64,000 nucleotides of DNA, from positions 1 to 64,000 of the IMG/VR virus record IMGVR_UViG_3300044614_001341, one strand, 5' to 3'. The notes below the pieces were generated by a model. The model searched no databases and was not told where the DNA came from. It saw only the letters and a list, made by a program, of their open reading frames with translations. The position numbers were made by a program, and so were the translations under genes. This DNA is from a virus. This document shows, one piece after another, positions 39,633 through 47,292 of this stretch; the first letter of the stretch is position 1; every line of letters begins with the position of its first letter.

Positions 39633-40275
39633 ACCTCCACCTATCATTCCAACGATAGAACCCCCTGTAACTCGCAGCACAGAACGTTCTATCGTACCTC
39701 AAATTGATATTCCCATCATCAATATGCCAGATACAACTATCAAGTATCCAGTAATTGATGTTCCAACTCAAGAAGAATTTGATGCTGCAGTCAGAGCGGA
39801 ACAAAAAAAGAAAGAAGAAGAAAAAGAAGAAAAAAGTAGAGGACTTCCTGATACTGCACCAGTTATACCACAACAACTTGTACAGCAGGATGTACAAGCA
39901 GTACAAGTTCCCACACAAGTTGAAACATCAAATACAAATTTAGGAGTACCGGTCATTGAAGTACCAATCGTCGGGGAAGTTCCAGTTCCTCCAAAAGAAC
40001 AGGTTATACTTGCTGGCACCACTGCTACTGCTTCTGTTGCTGCGGCTCTTATTGGCAAATCTTTGGTGGAATGGATGGTAGGTAAAATGAAACCTATTGT
40101 TCAGCAGATATTCGTAAGGGGTAAGAAACTTTTAAGCAAAGATCTTACCCCATATGAAACTCAGGTTTATTTTGCTTTCGAAAAATCTTCTTCTCTAAAG
40201 AAGGTCAATAAGTTACTCAAAAAAGAACAAAAGACTGAAAAGAAAGACCAATATAAAAAGTTTCACTCAAAGTGA
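39601..40275 (+). CDS. Proline-rich membrane protein D
   Basis: 224 residues. A proline-rich N-terminal half (EPPPIIPTIEPPVTRS, VIEVPIVGEVPVPPKEQ) interrupted by a Lys/Glu run (QKKKEEEKEEKS), a membrane helix at about 137-157 (ILAGTTATASVAAALIGKSL), and a very basic C-terminus (KKEQKTEKKDQYKKFHSK). The layout recalls TonB-like spanning or linker proteins, but no family is recognised. Last gene of the cassette; faces the minus-strand genes convergently. Confidence 0.75.
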   Translation: MEIKQIQIRSEPPPIIPTIEPPVTRSTERSIVPQIDIPIINMPDTTIKYPVIDVPTQEEFDAAVRAEQKKKEEEKEEKSRGLPDTAPVIPQQLVQQDVQAVQVPTQVETSNTNLGVPVIEVPIVGEVPVPPKEQVILAGTTATASVAAALIGKSLVEWMVGKMKPIVQQIFVRGKKLLSKDLTPYETQVYFAFEKSSSLKKVNKLLKKEQKTEKKDQYKKFHSK

Positions 40276-40286
40276 TTATTAATTTC

Positions 40287-40327
40287 AATATTAAAAAGGA
40301 AACTTAATACTGGGAGTATTAAGTTTC
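40287..40327 (-). terminator. Terminator embedded in a 3' coding end
   Basis: gaaacttaatact (40299-40311) and agtattaagtttc (40315-40327), a perfect 13-bp stem with a 3-nt loop, followed on the minus strand by CTTTTTAAT. The stem lies inside the last codons of the 70-aa gene. Confidence 0.75.
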
Positions 40328-40503
40328 GGAATAGGTAGTTTCTCAAATGCTTTCGATACTTGCTTCTCTACAACAGCACCAACAAACTCTTCCGGATTAT
40401 CTAGAATCTTCTGTGCTTTTTGATAAGTAATGTATGCTCCCACACAAAGAGCACCACTAATGGTGAGACTTGTGATTGATAGGATCAGACTCAGATGTTT
40501 CAT
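40291..40503 (-). CDS. Small membrane protein, 70 aa
   Basis: N-terminal membrane helix (LSLILSITSLTISGALCVGA) and an amphipathic tail ending PIPKLNTPSIKFPF. The last codons double as the terminator hairpin at 40299-40327. Not recognised; possibly envelope associated. Confidence 0.65.
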   Translation of the reverse strand: MKHLSLILSITSLTISGALCVGAYITYQKAQKILDNPEEFVGAVVEKQVSKAFEKLPIPKLNTPSIKFPF

Positions 40504-40609
40504 CTTGCATCTCCAAATATGCTAACTTTAATATGTAGTAAATGACATATGCAGTAAATATCAAACCAGAACAAAGAATTATAATTACGCCCCAAGGAAA
40601 TTCATTCAT
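40457..40609 (-). CDS. Small membrane protein, 50 aa
   Basis: ATG at 40609 overlapping the preceding stop by 8 nt. One membrane helix (VIIILCSGLIFTAYVIYYIL). Overlaps the 70-aa gene by 47 nt. Not recognised. Confidence 0.55.
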   Translation of the reverse strand: MNEFPWGVIIILCSGLIFTAYVIYYILKLAYLEMQDETSESDPINHKSHH

Positions 40610-40802
40610 CCCAAACACCCTCTTGTTTATGAATCCAAATTTTTAAATCTTTAACGTATTTTCTTAGAATTTGTGCTTGTTCTTCGTGCCAAAAATCACC
40701 CGTCTCCATATGAAGGCGGGTGTGATTATCTATGGCTTTAAGTATTTGATGTATTGGAGGATTCCAACACTCACGCTTGGGAGTGTTCCACTCTCTTGGC
40801 AT
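40602..40802 (-). CDS. Hypothetical protein, 66 aa
   Basis: Soluble, tryptophan- and charged-residue-rich (MPREWNTPKRECWNPP, DLKIWIHKQEGVW). Short helical cyanophage-type protein; function unknown. Confidence 0.65.
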   Translation of the reverse strand: MPREWNTPKRECWNPPIHQILKAIDNHTRLHMETGDFWHEEQAQILRKYVKDLKIWIHKQEGVWDE

Positions 40803-40811
40803 AAAACCTCA

Positions 40812-40919
40812 TTATTTTTTCTTACCACCATTCTTCGCTTTTTTGGCAGTAGCATTACCAGAGTTCTGCTTTTTATTATTTGCAGAACCCTTCTTACCTT
40901 TGTTTGCTGATTTTGCCAT
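40812..40919 (-). CDS. Very basic small protein, 35 aa
   Basis: ATG overlaps the holin-like gene's stop (TAATG). Almost only Lys, Asn, Ala, Gly and Ser (MAKSANKGKKGSANNKKQNS), with 11 or more lysines. Likely binds nucleic acid or polyanions, perhaps packaged or DNA-condensing. Confidence 0.55.
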   Translation of the reverse strand: MAKSANKGKKGSANNKKQNSGNATAKKAKNGGKKK

Positions 40920-41275
40920 TATGCTCCTGTGCGTGGTTGAACGAATCCTTCACCATCTTCTACTTTAGTTTCAAGTGCTTCAACTCTTGCTTCAAGAGTT
41001 TCTGGTGGTGCTTCAGGGGAAGGTGGTTCTGGTGGAGTTTCTACAAACTCCTCCCTCTTTGGTTGATCTTTCTTTTCATCTTCATCATCACCACCTTTCT
41101 TCATTGTATTGATGCCAAAAGTGGCAGCAGATGCTGTGAAGACTGTAGCGATAAAAGTTGGGTCCATCTTAGATAGAGTACCCGCATAACTTGCAGTGAG
41201 AAGAGCGGCAGACCAACCCAAGATACATATACGAATTAATTGTCCCATAGCATTTTCGTTTTTCTTAGTAGCCAT
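40919..41275 (-). CDS. Holin-like membrane protein
   Basis: 118 residues. Two hydrophobic helices (LIRICILGWSAALLTASYAG and FIATVFTASAATFGI) separated by a short turn, then a highly charged, proline-rich cytoplasmic tail and a heptad-like C-terminus (TLEARVEALETKVED). Two-helix topology, a charged tail and position directly after the lysozyme gene fit a class II-like holin. No sequence family is recognised, so this is inference. Confidence 0.55.
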   Translation of the reverse strand: MATKKNENAMGQLIRICILGWSAALLTASYAGTLSKMDPTFIATVFTASAATFGINTMKKGGDDEDEKKDQPKREEFVETPPEPPSPEAPPETLEARVEALETKVEDGEGFVQPRTGA

Positions 41276-41293
41276 TTTCCTTTGTGAATAGGG

Positions 41294-41965
41294 TTAACCT
41301 TTTTTCCAAGATTCACCTTCTGCTTTTCTTCTACGAGCAAGTCCTGCTTCTACATTGGAACCAGGATTTCTGTAGAGATATAAAGCATCGGGAACTAAGT
41401 CCCATTCTTTATTCTTCAGTCTCTTAGTGATAGTATTAAAATCACCAGAACCATAAAAACCAGCACCGAGATTATAAGCAAAAGAAAGTAGGGCACCTCT
41501 TTTACCATCAGACATTTCATTCCAGTGTGGAATTTTACGAAGTGCAGGAAGAAATTCTCTCTTGCATTGTTCAATCAAAAGTTCATCTGCTTCTTGTTGG
41601 GTAAGTGTATCACCCATATGGAATGCAGATCCATCTTTCTTACGAGTTGAACCCCAACCAATTGTGATTGGAAGTCCACCAGTGAGAGGGTCTGGATATG
41701 CTTTGAGGTGACATCCTTCAAACTCTTTGATCAATTTAAGTCCCATCATAGGCATATCGTCACCACCAACTACAGGAGCGGCAGCAGATGGTGCTGATGC
41801 TGGTGCCGCATTACCCTTTTTTCCTCTGTAGATCTCCGCCCAATCTACATTATCTTCTAGATACTTGACTGGTAGATTATCTTCTAACCATTGAACTGCT
41901 TTCACATGATTAGGGTTCTTCTCGTCATAGAACTTGAAGAAGTTATGTAAATCGATTCTTGCCAT
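41294..41965 (-). CDS. GH24 lysozyme (T4-type endolysin) with N-terminal targeting domain
   Basis: 223 residues from MARIDLHNFFKFYD (ATG at 41965, GGAG upstream). Residues about 65-223 are a T4/GH24-type muramidase: LIKEFEGCHLKAYPDPLTGG with catalytic Glu, ITIGWGSTRKKDG, and FAYNLGAGFYGSG. The first 50 residues (LHNFF..YD, NHVKAVQWLEDNLP) recur in the C39-like peptidase encoded upstream, so this is a shared appended domain. No signal peptide, so it would need a holin. Confidence 0.87.
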   Translation of the reverse strand: MARIDLHNFFKFYDEKNPNHVKAVQWLEDNLPVKYLEDNVDWAEIYRGKKGNAAPASAPSAAAPVVGGDDMPMMGLKLIKEFEGCHLKAYPDPLTGGLPITIGWGSTRKKDGSAFHMGDTLTQQEADELLIEQCKREFLPALRKIPHWNEMSDGKRGALLSFAYNLGAGFYGSGDFNTITKRLKNKEWDLVPDALYLYRNPGSNVEAGLARRRKAEGESWKKG

Positions 41966-42092
41966 TGTCGTCTCCAAAGTATTTGTTGAAAAGTTTGGAA
42001 GCTTCTAAATGCTTTCCGTGATTTGTAAGATCTTTAATTCTTTGCAAGATCTTTCTCTTGAAATTAATCGAAGATTCTGCCCCATCCATCAT
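41943..42092 (-). CDS. Small basic protein between the two lytic enzymes, 49 aa
   Basis: From the ATG at 42092. Reads DGAESSINFKRKILQRIKDL and LEASKLFNKYFGDDNG. It covers the 98-nt gap between the two enzymes, overlapping each by about 25 nt in another frame. Moderate support only. Confidence 0.45.
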   Translation of the reverse strand: MMDGAESSINFKRKILQRIKDLTNHGKHLEASKLFNKYFGDDNGKNRFT

Positions 42093-42735
42093 TGCCCCCT
42101 GGACACCAACGGTGCTTAAGAACTGCTTTGGTATAAATGGTTTTCTTACCATTCGTTACGGGACCAGTATAATTGTCATTGAGAGAACCATAAGGATCAT
42201 TAATATAATATCCCTTACCATCTGGAGTCTTACCAATGACCACGCACATGTGCCCACCAGTAGGAGAAGTTAGAGAACCACGGTGGAGAATACCAATAAC
42301 AACAGGTTTTCCTCTATCAAGACTCTTATCAATATCAACAAAACTTAAATTATAACTAAAGTGTGATTTAATACCATAACCTTGTAGAACTTTAGTCTGC
42401 ACTGCATGGTCTGTAGTATCACCAATCGCAAATACTTTCTTAACATACTCATCATCACCTTTAATGCTTCCTGGTTTGAGGAAAGCAAGACACATTGCAC
42501 ACGATGAAGAGTTGCAAGTTCTTTGTGCATCTCTATAGTTGTCTACTTGGTTAAAGTATGGAACATCAAGAACTGCTGGAGTTGGTGGTTTTGTTCTAAA
42601 AATTCCAATCCATTCAGATTCTGAGTCATCCATAAATTGAGCAGGAAGGTTATCCTCTAACCATTGAACTGCTGCTACATGATTCACATTACCATCATCA
42701 TAATACTTAAAAAAGTTATGAAGATCTAATGTCAT
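42064..42735 (-). CDS. C39-like cysteine peptidase with the same N-terminal domain
   Basis: 223 residues. N-terminal LHNFFKYYDDGNVNHVAAVQ and WLEDNLPAQFMDD match the lysozyme's N-terminus. Then a papain-fold peptidase_C39_2-type domain: VPYFNQVDNYRDAQRTCNSS with catalytic Cys, GGHMCVVIGKT with His, and YYINDPYGSL with Asp. Could cleave peptide cross-links or host or phage proteins. Its own late box lies 25 nt upstream. Confidence 0.82.
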   Translation of the reverse strand: MTLDLHNFFKYYDDGNVNHVAAVQWLEDNLPAQFMDDSESEWIGIFRTKPPTPAVLDVPYFNQVDNYRDAQRTCNSSSCAMCLAFLKPGSIKGDDEYVKKVFAIGDTTDHAVQTKVLQGYGIKSHFSYNLSFVDIDKSLDRGKPVVIGILHRGSLTSPTGGHMCVVIGKTPDGKGYYINDPYGSLNDNYTGPVTNGKKTIYTKAVLKHRWCPGGNDGWGRIFD

Positions 42736-42760
42736 TATACCTCTTTTCTGACACTAGAGA

Positions 42761-42768
42761 TATTTATA
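42761..42768 (-). promoter_or_regulatory. T4-type late promoter box of the lytic genes
   Basis: Perfect TATAAATA before the C39-like gene. Confidence 0.75.
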
Positions 42769-42778
42769 AAATGCTCAA

Positions 42779-42958
42779 TTAATCTCCAATATATTCCAAT
42801 GAAAAAATATCATGCTCCAAAATATCTGGATCTAACCATTCATTAAATTCTTTTTGAATGGCATGAGCATTTTCATAATTTTTTTCTTCGCATAGTGAGT
42901 GCATACGGTCAATTGCCCAATCATGTGAGATACGAAGTGTATTTTCAAGAATTGTCAT
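42779..42958 (-). CDS. Hypothetical acidic protein, 59 aa
   Basis: From MTILENTLRISHDW (ATG at 42958); a longer frame runs into the endonuclease gene. Helical, acidic C-terminus. Not recognised. Confidence 0.55.
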   Translation of the reverse strand: MTILENTLRISHDWAIDRMHSLCEEKNYENAHAIQKEFNEWLDPDILEHDIFSLEYIGD

Positions 42959-43376
42959 TAAAATAATCCTTTCTAAAATATCTGGAGAGAATATTGCTAT
43001 TGTAGTATGCAGGTTCTCCAGAGTCAAGTGCTTCAGTCAATACATTATTAAGAAATAGTTGTCTCGTTTCTTCAAAATTACATTTACCTTTGGTCTTATG
43101 AAGACTTATTATTTCTCTATTGAAAAACTCTTTGCCATACTTAATCACGTCTTCTTTAAGTTCTGGACAGGAACCATAATATTTTTTCCAATCAGACTCT
43201 GATTTAACTTTTCTAGATTTTCCCTTCGGTGTGCGAAAAGACCAGAAGTATTTCCTACCCACATATCTGCGATTAGTTTTACTGCAAGATATGAGATATA
43301 CAAAACCAAAATAATCTTCAATATTAGAAGACTCAAAAATTTCTCCATTGAATCTCCAAGGATTCTCATAGCTCAT
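42945..43376 (-). CDS. SegE-like GIY-YIG endonuclease
   Basis: 143 residues. FVYLISCSKTNRRYVGRKYF is a GIY-YIG core (VYL...YVG), followed by DWKKYYGSCPELKEDVIKYG and FFNREIISLHKTKGKCNF and a conserved YYNSNILSRYFRK end. T4 Seg-type free-standing homing nucleases share this layout. Preceded by GATAAATA (variant late box) and a sigma-70 promoter. Confidence 0.8.
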   Translation of the reverse strand: MSYENPWRFNGEIFESSNIEDYFGFVYLISCSKTNRRYVGRKYFWSFRTPKGKSRKVKSESDWKKYYGSCPELKEDVIKYGKEFFNREIISLHKTKGKCNFEETRQLFLNNVLTEALDSGEPAYYNSNILSRYFRKDYFNDNS

Positions 43377-43423
43377 ATAGTAATCTTATAGAGCTATTAT
43401 TTATCTTCAACGCTAGCAAAGCG

Positions 43424-43452
43424 ATTTTAGCAACAAAAAAGGGTCTTGTCAA
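43424..43452 (-). promoter_or_regulatory. Promoter with -35 in a terminator loop (SegE-like gene)
   Basis: TTGACA, 17 bp, TAAAAT; the -35 is the apex of the terminator at 43435-43460 and the spacer is its arm plus T-tract. Confidence 0.65.
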
Positions 43453-43460
43453 GACCCTTT
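43435..43460 (-). terminator. Rho-independent terminator of the 448-aa gene
   Basis: AAAGGGTCTTGACAAGACCCTTT hairpin followed by TTT on the minus strand, 22 nt after the stop. Confidence 0.85.
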
Positions 43461-43481
43461 GAGAACCTTATGGTTTTTATA

Positions 43482-44828
43482 TCAAACTCCAGGAAGTTGT
43501 GGTCCTGTACGCTTTAGAGCAGATTGTGCTTCATTTGGGTTATTTGTTCCCTTTCCCAAATTATAAATCTTTTGAGTTTTTTGTGCTGCTTTATGAGCAG
43601 TGGGATCAATTGGTTCAGGCATTACACCTTCAACAATGCTTTTAATGTTTTCACTATCCATTTGCATCATTACATAAAGTGCTTCTTCTAAGGTGTCTAC
43701 GTGCCCCTGTGAGAAGAGATACTCAAGGACTAAATCATAGGCATCATTCATCATTTTTTGCTCCTTGACTGGGTTTTTGGAAGCACTAACTCCAGCTTTG
43801 ACTGCCGATAGTTCTTGTTCTTTTGTAGATTGTCCTGCAGACTTTGCTTTATCTCTTGCTTCTCGTGCTGCTGCTAGTTCTGCAGAAGTTGCTGCCCTTC
43901 TTTCAAATTTAACTCCACCTACAGACCCTAGAGCATATCCTGCAGGGGATTTTTCAATCTTTGGTTGTGGTGCTGGTCTAGGTGCAGGAGCAGTTCTTGC
44001 AACAGGAGGTTGTGCTGCAGGTGCAGGTGAAGGTCTAAGTGTAGGTGGCGGCGGGGTTGCTCTTCCTGCATTTGGATCTCCAACCCAATCACCACTAGTA
44101 CGAAATTCTGGATCTCTTCTTTTATTTTGTTCAGAATCCCATCTTTCCTTAGCTTTTTTTGCAGCTTCTGGATCCGTAATGGGTACATATTTTCCTGCTT
44201 TATTTTTTTGATACCATCCTCTACCACCCTTTCCAGTTACTGGCGCTACTTGTGCTGGTGCTTCTGTTACTAAGGAATCATTTTCAGATTCGAAATGATT
44301 GACAATAACTGCCCCTTTTGGATCTTTTTTTACTGTTGGTGTTTGTCTTGCTACTGGCGGTTTTCCAGTTGGAGTTCTCCTTCCAGATCTAACATCCGGA
44401 TCTGCCGACTTTTCTGGTGGAGGAACTAGCCATTGACCCAATTGTTTGCCTAGATCTTGACTTTGAGTAGGTTTAGGTGTTTGGGTTGAAATTTCTTTTG
44501 CAGTTGGTGGTTTGGATTGTGGTTTTCCGCCACCGGAACCAAGAACTCTTTCAACAGATTTACCAATTTTTTCTAAATCTACAGAACCACCGGTAGCAGC
44601 TTTTGTTATTCCTGAAATTGCCGATCCAGCATAATCCGCAACGGATTTAATAACTCCAGCAACTGGAGTTGCGATTTTATCACTCTCTCTACCAACTACT
44701 CTAGCACCCTTTTCCCACTGCTTAGAAACGTCACTCTGCTGCTCGTCTAACTCAGTATTGTTATGAGAATAAATTGATCGGTAAATATCATCAATTTCAT
44801 TAATTTTTTTCGAAGAAAGCTCGCCCAT
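43482..44828 (-). CDS. Large proline-rich phage protein with the shared C-terminal motif
   Basis: 448 residues, mostly low complexity: a helical N-terminus (ATPVAGVIKSVADYAGSAIS), a long Pro/Ala/Thr-rich middle (PPPPTLRPSPAPAAQPPVAR), and the motif AYDLVLEYLFSQGHVDTLEE with MMQMDSENIKSIVE near the end, related to that of the 136-aa protein at 15575. Has its own late promoter and terminator, fitting a virion or internal head protein. Not recognised by name. Confidence 0.7.
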   Translation of the reverse strand: MGELSSKKINEIDDIYRSIYSHNNTELDEQQSDVSKQWEKGARVVGRESDKIATPVAGVIKSVADYAGSAISGITKAATGGSVDLEKIGKSVERVLGSGGGKPQSKPPTAKEISTQTPKPTQSQDLGKQLGQWLVPPPEKSADPDVRSGRRTPTGKPPVARQTPTVKKDPKGAVIVNHFESENDSLVTEAPAQVAPVTGKGGRGWYQKNKAGKYVPITDPEAAKKAKERWDSEQNKRRDPEFRTSGDWVGDPNAGRATPPPPTLRPSPAPAAQPPVARTAPAPRPAPQPKIEKSPAGYALGSVGGVKFERRAATSAELAAAREARDKAKSAGQSTKEQELSAVKAGVSASKNPVKEQKMMNDAYDLVLEYLFSQGHVDTLEEALYVMMQMDSENIKSIVEGVMPEPIDPTAHKAAQKTQKIYNLGKGTNNPNEAQSALKRTGPQLPGV

Positions 44829-44856
44829 TTTACTACTAGATAGTTCTTTATAATGA

Positions 44857-44864
44857 TATTTATA
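44857..44864 (-). promoter_or_regulatory. T4-type late promoter fused to a terminator
   Basis: Perfect TATAAATA 28 nt before the 448-aa gene; the terminator T-tract runs into it. Confidence 0.8.
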
Positions 44865-44888
44865 AAAAAAGAGGGTCCGAAGACCCTC
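44865..44888 (-). terminator. Terminator after nrdB and the 53-aa gene
   Basis: GAGGGTCTTCGGACCCTC hairpin and seven T on the minus strand. Confidence 0.85.
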
Positions 44889-44896
44889 TCACACAT

Positions 44897-45058
44897 TTAA
44901 TAAACATCGTTACTCTTTGAGTCTTTCCAAACATAAGAGTAATCATAATCACCAAATAAAAAAAGATCCGATTCTGCAGCATCTTTATATGCGTTCAGGA
45001 GTTCCTGTTCGCACCATTCATCATAATTGGAATCCTGAGAAAGTATCTTTGGTAACAT
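44897..45058 (-). CDS. Small acidic protein after nrdB, 53 aa
   Basis: From MLPKILSQDSNYDEW (ATG at 45058), overlapping the nrdB 3' end by 38 nt in another frame. Acidic and aromatic (ESDLFLFGDYDYSYVW). Not recognised. Confidence 0.55.
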   Translation of the reverse strand: MLPKILSQDSNYDEWCEQELLNAYKDAAESDLFLFGDYDYSYVWKDSKSNDVY

Positions 45059-46163
45059 CTTGTTTGATTCCCCCGACGATATAGGACTCAACTTCCGTTT
45101 CCTGGGGTGCCACTTGAAGTCCCTTAGAGGAAATCCAATGCTCAGTCCAAGGAAGTGGATTGTTCTTTGCTGGAATATCATAAAGTGGGCGAAGACCGAT
45201 TGCCTTCATTCTACGATTTGCAATCCATTCAACATACTGCTGCAACAGTTTGTCATTTAGACCAATCATAGATCCATCCTTGAACAGATATTCTGCCCAA
45301 AGTTTTTCTTGATTGACTGCGTTCTCAAAGGTCTTGTAGACCCACTGCTCTTCTTCTTTGGAAATACGTGCCATCTCAGGGTCATCACCTTCTTTCCATT
45401 TGTTGAGAATGTTTTGAGTAATGACCAAGTGCTGATTTTCATCTCTAGCAATTAGAGAGATGATTTTTGCACTTCCTTCCATAAGTTTGAGTTCGCCAAA
45501 TGCAAAACTGCAAGCGAAACTGACGTAAAAGCGAATACCTTCAAGAATATTAACGTTTGCAACTGCTCGAAAGAGTTTGCGCTTGAGTTCATACCTTGCC
45601 TCTTGTGCGTATGGTACTTGTTCTAATGCATGAATCCATTCATTAGTTGAACCATAATGTTGAGCACTATTAATGAAGTCGTTATATGCCTCAGTTACAC
45701 TGACGGCACGTTCCATAATACGATCCTCTTTGAGAATAGTATCAAAGACTTCAGATGGATCTGAATAAACATTCTTGATAATATAAGTGTATGAACGGGA
45801 ATGAATCATTTCCATAAACTCCCAAACCTTCATACACGCTTCTAGTTCGGGCAGTGAACAGTATGGAGCAAATGCCATACCAGGTCCACGACCCTGAACT
45901 GAGTCCAGCATCACCTGATACTTCAAGTTACTGGTGAAGATGTGCTTTTGTTCTGGGCGAAGAGATTGGTAATCTCCACGATCTTTTTGGAGGGAGACCT
46001 CTTCAGGTCTCCAGAAATAACCCAATTGCTGTGTTGTTAGTTTATCAAAAATTGGATACTTGTAAGAATCATATCTTTGGATTCCTAGTGGTTGACCAAA
46101 AAACATAGGTTGCTTTTTGGTGTCTACTTCCTGAGGATTAAAAACGGTCATTGATTCGACCAT
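45021..46163 (-). CDS. nrdB: Ribonucleotide reductase class Ia, small subunit
   Basis: 380 residues from MVESMTVFNPQEVD (ATG at 46163, GGAGG 8 nt upstream). The beta subunit houses the di-iron/tyrosyl radical cofactor: E-x-x-H motif in FMEMIHSRSY, and ARDENQHLVITQ. Ends SGFQL. Works with NrdA to make deoxynucleotides for phage replication. Confidence 0.94.
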   Translation of the reverse strand: MVESMTVFNPQEVDTKKQPMFFGQPLGIQRYDSYKYPIFDKLTTQQLGYFWRPEEVSLQKDRGDYQSLRPEQKHIFTSNLKYQVMLDSVQGRGPGMAFAPYCSLPELEACMKVWEFMEMIHSRSYTYIIKNVYSDPSEVFDTILKEDRIMERAVSVTEAYNDFINSAQHYGSTNEWIHALEQVPYAQEARYELKRKLFRAVANVNILEGIRFYVSFACSFAFGELKLMEGSAKIISLIARDENQHLVITQNILNKWKEGDDPEMARISKEEEQWVYKTFENAVNQEKLWAEYLFKDGSMIGLNDKLLQQYVEWIANRRMKAIGLRPLYDIPAKNNPLPWTEHWISSKGLQVAPQETEVESYIVGGIKQDVTKDTFSGFQL

Positions 46164-46287
46164 TGATTTTTCCTCCAAACCTGTTTTAAATCTTACAAGA
46201 CTCACAATCTTCCTCCTCTGTTTAAATTAACTTTTGGAAAAATTCTACACATTCTATTTACCTCCAAAAAATATTTGGGTTTCATAA

Positions 46288-46566
46288 TTAAACCTCAATA
46301 ATCAAAACATCTTTTTTAGTCATAGGAATTTTAACATCCTGTTTTTTACCGTCAAACTCATCACAATAATCACAAATTTCTTCAGTAAAGGAATAATAGT
46401 CAATATTACTTTGCCACTTTGTAGTGTAATTACAGTAATTGATTGATGATTGGAAGATGGCAAACTCATCCTCAATATTCTCATAATAATTGTCCTTGTA
46501 TATAATCAGGACTTCCATATCATCAGGATATTGTAAAAGTGCTTCTTTTAGATGTTTAACTTTCAT
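46288..46566 (-). CDS. Hypothetical protein between nrdB and the GIY-YIG gene, 92 aa
   Basis: From MKVKHLKEALLQYPDDMEVL (ATG at 46566, ATGA overlap with the endonuclease stop). Acidic with a Cys pair (CDYCDEF). Not recognised. Confidence 0.65.
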   Translation of the reverse strand: MKVKHLKEALLQYPDDMEVLIIYKDNYYENIEDEFAIFQSSINYCNYTTKWQSNIDYYSFTEEICDYCDEFDGKKQDVKIPMTKKDVLIIEV

Positions 46567-47246
46567 AACTCTTGATAACTCCATCTGTATCCTTTACAGT
46601 GATTGAATTTTCCTTCACAGGTATATTTAATGTTAGAAGGATTTGTTTCTACAAATTTAGCAGCATCACTAATAGATTGAAACTCTCTTAAAAAGTTTCC
46701 TTCAATATCATACTGGAATACTTTGGTTCTTTTTATGTTTGGATTGTTTTTTAGTGTTTGAGAAGTTTTAGATTTACTTTCTTCTTTGTGTGATTTTCCA
46801 GCAAATCCACAAGGAGATGGTTGTCCCTTTCTCATTTTACTCCACTTTTCTTTTTGTTCTTCGGTATGTGTTTGATTGTAGAATGGATTTTCTTCTTTAA
46901 TAAATTTACCTTTTCTTTTTAATGACAATAGTTGCTTCGTTTTTTCTGTATGAGAATACCCAAGCATACCACCATCACCACCAAGAGTTTGATTATATTT
47001 TGGTTTTAATTTAGAAATCCAAAACATTTCTCTAAAACCTAAATTATCTTCACATTTTTCAATTTCTTCAATAATAAAATTGTCTTTTCCATACTTTCTA
47101 ATTGCCCGATGAAGATATGTTGTTGAACTTCTTTTAGTGGCATCATAGCAGTGACTATAAAATCTTTTTTTCAAAGAGTTCATTGTCTTTCCAACATAAG
47201 TTTTATTATTGATTTTATTGGTTATTAGATAAATGCGTCCAGACAT
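46563..47246 (-). CDS. GIY-YIG homing endonuclease between nrdA and nrdB
   Basis: 227 residues. RIYLITNKINNKTYVGKTMN is the GIY-YIG core, RFYSH contains a conserved arginine, and EMFWISKLKPKYNQTLGGDG contains the catalytic glutamate region. The remainder has NUMOD-like segments (SHTEKTKQLLSLKRKG) and a C-terminal DNA-binding part (VFQYDIEGNFLREFQSISDA). T4-like phages often carry a homing gene (mobE) at this position. Its late box lies in the loop of a 15-bp inverted repeat. Confidence 0.87.
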   Translation of the reverse strand: MSGRIYLITNKINNKTYVGKTMNSLKKRFYSHCYDATKRSSTTYLHRAIRKYGKDNFIIEEIEKCEDNLGFREMFWISKLKPKYNQTLGGDGGMLGYSHTEKTKQLLSLKRKGKFIKEENPFYNQTHTEEQKEKWSKMRKGQPSPCGFAGKSHKEESKSKTSQTLKNNPNIKRTKVFQYDIEGNFLREFQSISDAAKFVETNPSNIKYTCEGKFNHCKGYRWSYQEL

Positions 47247-47252
47247 AGATAT

Positions 47253-47292
47253 TATTAAAACCTATTACTATTTATAATAATAGGTTTTAATA
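47253..47292 (-). promoter_or_regulatory. Perfect 15-bp inverted repeat with the late promoter as its loop
   Basis: 47253-47267 and 47278-47292 are fully complementary with a 10-nt loop that contains TATAAATA. On the minus strand the inner arm includes TAATAGG, the only ribosome-binding-like site before the ATG at 47246. May also act as the nrdA terminator. Confidence 0.75.
47269..47276 (-). promoter_or_regulatory. T4-type late promoter box
   Basis: Perfect TATAAATA in the hairpin loop, 22 nt before the GIY-YIG start. Confidence 0.75.

Noticed and set aside
43765-44211. Plus-strand Ala/Gly-rich frame opposite the 448-aa protein
   Set aside because: Complement of the proline/alanine-rich stretch; no ribosome-binding site or late box on the plus strand.
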